Source: Acanthaster planci
Taxonomy: Eukaryota > Echinodermata > Asteroidea > Valvatida > Acanthasteridae
Reading direction: 5' to 3'
Assembly (NCBI RefSeq): GCF_001949145.1
Contig: NW_019091735.1
Location: 14,235-58,039, forward strand
DNA: 43,805 bases
Shown here: piece after piece, positions 41,566-43,805 of the stretch
Layout: each line of letters starts with the position of its first letter
How positions within the stretch are numbered: the first letter of the stretch is position 1
Translations under genes and position numbers: made by a program
The notes under the pieces: model-generated
What the model was told of the DNA's origin: nothing
The model's input: the letters and a program-made list of their open reading frames with translations, nothing else
Database searches by the model: none

Positions 41566-41810
41566 CTTGACTGCAAATGACGTTGCGGGAATAGTTGTTG
41601 CTATGGGCAATGTGGCTTGTGTAGCTTGTTGACCAATCAGTGGCTGCGATGTTGCTCAGTGAAGCGAACAGGGTCTCATGAATGTGCTGCCTCCCCACTT
41701 CACTGTCACATCAAATACATGTACTGCTCGTACTATAACCTGTGACCAGAATATTCTATGAAATTCACCACATACGTGTTCAAAATGAACACCTGCACTG
41801 GAGAAGCTTG
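41566..41810. promoter_or_regulatory. Candidate divergent promoter
   Basis: 245 bp separate the two outward-facing start codons. CCAAT is present at 41633-41637 (GACCAATCAG) and no TATA box stands out. A short upstream ORF (41785-41811) ends in TGATG, overlapping the start of the plus gene by one base, which could lower translation. The promoter role is inferred from geometry. Confidence 0.35.
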
Positions 41811-42696
41811 ATGGATACCCGTCCTCCCAAACGTTTTGGTAAGTAAATTACATCATTTTAAAGTACTACGTTTCTTAGTTGAAGGTACCAATGGCATAGC
41901 AAATAAATCGATGTCAGCATTATTTTCCATTAGAAGATGAATATAGAGCTCAAGTTTATTTTTCATGCTTATTTTCCATGACAGGCGAAGATTCTAACGA
42001 TGAATCTGATGATGATGTTCCGCTCACCGGTCTGAGAACCAAACTTCTTCAAATGCAGTTTTCCTGACTGGTACACTGACCATAAATGTAAAACTGTTGA
42101 GGCAATCAATGAGCGATGCAAACGGATTCGACAGGAGTTTAAGGAAAACGTCGCAATTGAAGTGAGAACGCAGTTGTGAAGATTTTATTTCCCAAACGCC
42201 ATTTATCCATTTGAAAAAGGTCAGAATATTTCAAAAAGATTGTGAAATTGAAAACAATAAAAATGGGGTGACTGCAGTTACTTCTAAACTGCACGTACCG
42301 TGTAATTCATCATGTTATATACAGTATGTAACAACCTTAAATCTGTTGCAAATGATTCTGGACAGCAAAGGAGAGGGTCTGAATTGAAATGATGAACAAA
42401 ATGGCGTACGTCGCATTTCGGAACTATCACGTTTTAGAGACTAAATAATAAAAACAGTTCCCCGTATAATCCATTTCTTTAATTATAATTTGTGTTTATT
42501 TTTGGTAAAACAGATCGGTAGAGCATTCGACGTTGAAACTGGCAATAAAGGTGAAATGTTTCTGAAATGATTTAGTGTTTGAGTTTGGTTTGTTAAGTTG
42601 TTTTTTTCAACATTTCTTTTAGGTGTAAATAAATCAGCAATACCAGCTCGCGAAGAAACTCTGGACATAATCTATTTTAATGGAGGCAATAATTAG
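41811..42696 (+). CDS. Small four-exon gene, unknown product, one frameshift
   Basis: Four exons with canonical junctions fit in phase: 41811-41838 (MDTRPPKRF, donor GTAAGT), 41985-42161 (acceptor TTCCATGACAG, donor GTGAGA), 42514-42550 (acceptor GTAAAACAG, donor GTGAAA) and 42623-42696 (acceptor TTTCTTTTAG, stop UAG). Phases are 1, 0, 1. Exon 2 encodes an acidic patch (EDSNDESDDDVPLTGLR), then WYTDHKCKTVEAINERCKRI, a charged helix. One T too many at 42059-42062 shifts the frame after LLQMQF; without it about 104 codons result. Codons on both sides look coding. This may be a sequencing error, a recent pseudogene or a mis-set exon edge. No known domain was recognised. Confidence 0.5.
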
Positions 42697-42992
42697 GTCC
42701 CATGAAAAAAAGAATGATTGAAAGCAGCTTCTTTATAGAAGAGATAAACATAATGACCGCGTCTGCAATACACGGCGGGGGACATGCGGAGGACGTGGTC
42801 CAGCGGTATATAGCGGACCTGCAGCATCCAGACTTCAGTTGCCTGATGAAGGCTAGCAGCACTACCAGCAACACGACACCGCGAGTCATCGATTATCTTT
42901 TTACTGTATTAGCTTCCAGTGGGGGTGGTCAGCAGGTGCAGGTGATTTATTACTCCTGCCTATATTCCAAACCCCCAGGTGTGATCAGTTGA
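42697..42992 (+). CDS. Possible alternative last exon or separate small ORF
   Basis: An open frame begins at an AG (42695-42696) directly after the exon 4 stop and is in the phase needed to follow exon 3. It encodes MKKRMIESSFFIEEINIMTA, then HGGGHAEDVVQRYIADLQHP. Base composition is richer in GC than its neighbours from 42760 to 42890, as expected for coding. The acceptor lacks a good pyrimidine tract. It is otherwise an independent 96-codon ORF of unknown function. Confidence 0.35.
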
Positions 42993-43805
42993 TGGGCAGT
43001 ACAAATATCGCAACCTTCCCTCCCCCAATTAAAACATGTGTCTGCAGAGTATAATGGATTTTATCTTGCAGAGATAAAATAGACTATTGCTTTATTTTGC
43101 AAAACTATTGCATTATTTTGCAATAAAAAAGATACATGTACTTTAAAACCTGGCACAATTGGGCTTCCTTAGGAAATGAAGTATTCAGAAATCAATAAAA
43201 AAAAAACCAGAGGTTTGACGGTTGTTAAAACAACCGCAGGCTGTTTCGGTGTTTTTCGAGAAAGCATTTCAAAAATTATAACTATGAAAATATCAAAACG
43301 AAGAGTAAACATTAACATTTCATGAATGTTTCATAGTTCAGTCAGATTGACAAGAGTGCCGAGCATTGGCTCTTGAAAAACATCTACAAAATCTGTAGTG
43401 GAAAATGAAGTATTAAAAAATCCATAAAAATAAAGTTGATGATTTCATCATGACATCATGAATTCAGCCAAAATTTTTATCAAGGTTTTGGTTGGTTGTA
43501 ACTTTGATGATGATCAAACATTTCAAAGTTACCGAAATTGTGGCTTGAAAACATGTACAAAGTCAACGGGCTTAGATACATGTAAGTATTGATAAATAAA
43601 CACTAAATAACATGAGGACGTCATCATGACGTCATTTATTTACAATAATTCTTATATCAGGGACTCTGTTGTTTAGCACTTTGATAACGATCAAACATCG
43701 CAAAGTTACCAAAATGGTGGTTTGAAAATGTGTACAAAGTCAATGGGCTAAAAACACTTATGCAGAGAAGCTGCTCCTTTAACCACTACCAGCTGGGGAC
43801 CCCGA
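42993..43805 (+). repeat. Family A copies and a 178-bp-period duplication
   Basis: AATAAA words near 43121 could end the plus-strand gene. Family A pieces lie at 43165-43200, 43395-43465 and 43585-43645. A block GATCAAACATTTCAAAGTTA and the next 50 bp (43510-43573) recurs at 43690-43750, period about 178 bp. No gene. Confidence 0.6.

Overview
This window looks like AT-rich, intron-bearing genomic DNA from a marine invertebrate. The basis is the metazoan retroelement families, scattered ACATGTA and GTAGGCCTAC motifs and abundant small foldback elements. Lancelet, echinoderm, hemichordate and cnidarian all remain possible. It is a transposon graveyard with one candidate host-gene locus near the right end. 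No rRNA, tRNA, CRISPR or prokaryotic operon was found. All calls were made by reading the sequence; no database was searched.

From about 1.06 to 20.4 kb, the most striking structure is one nearly full-length LINE on the minus strand (Tx1/L1-like: ORF1 with a CCHC knuckle, APE endonuclease, reverse transcriptase, C-terminal domain). Later insertions cut it into five pieces: a SINE-like insert (17401-17712), a 6.6-kb composite (9864-16491) that itself holds a BEL/Pao-like gag element (10217-15438), a Harbinger-type MITE (9379-9799, TSD TAA), and a complete-ended Ty3/gypsy LTR element (1504-7495, TSD GTAG). Removing the MITE or the composite, with one copy of its duplication, restores the LINE reading frame. 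Removing the LTR element rejoins the ORF2 body to its C-terminal domain.

From 20.4 to 27.2 kb there are no convincing genes. The stretch holds several foldback or inverted-repeat elements and a CpG-rich patch. From 27.2 to 38.8 kb there is a repeat field: a dispersed family (family B) carrying a tRNA B-box-like motif, a second Ty3/gypsy element (27489-30276, minus strand, tRNA-Ser primer site) lying within a family B copy, a 173-bp tandem duplication and more foldbacks, one of them a nearly perfect 67-nt hairpin.

From 38.8 to 40.66 kb there is a piggyBac-like left end, then a rearranged DIRS/Ngaro-type tyrosine-recombinase retroelement (RT, RNase H, recombinase N-terminus, SGNH hydrolase) on the minus strand. 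From 40.64 to 43.0 kb is the best candidate non-retroelement locus. A minus-strand ORF of an unnamed DDKNK-motif family diverges from a plus-strand gene with four phase-compatible exons and canonical GT/AG junctions. The rest is repeat sequence. In both Ty3 elements and the BEL element, gag survives while most or all of the pol core is missing.
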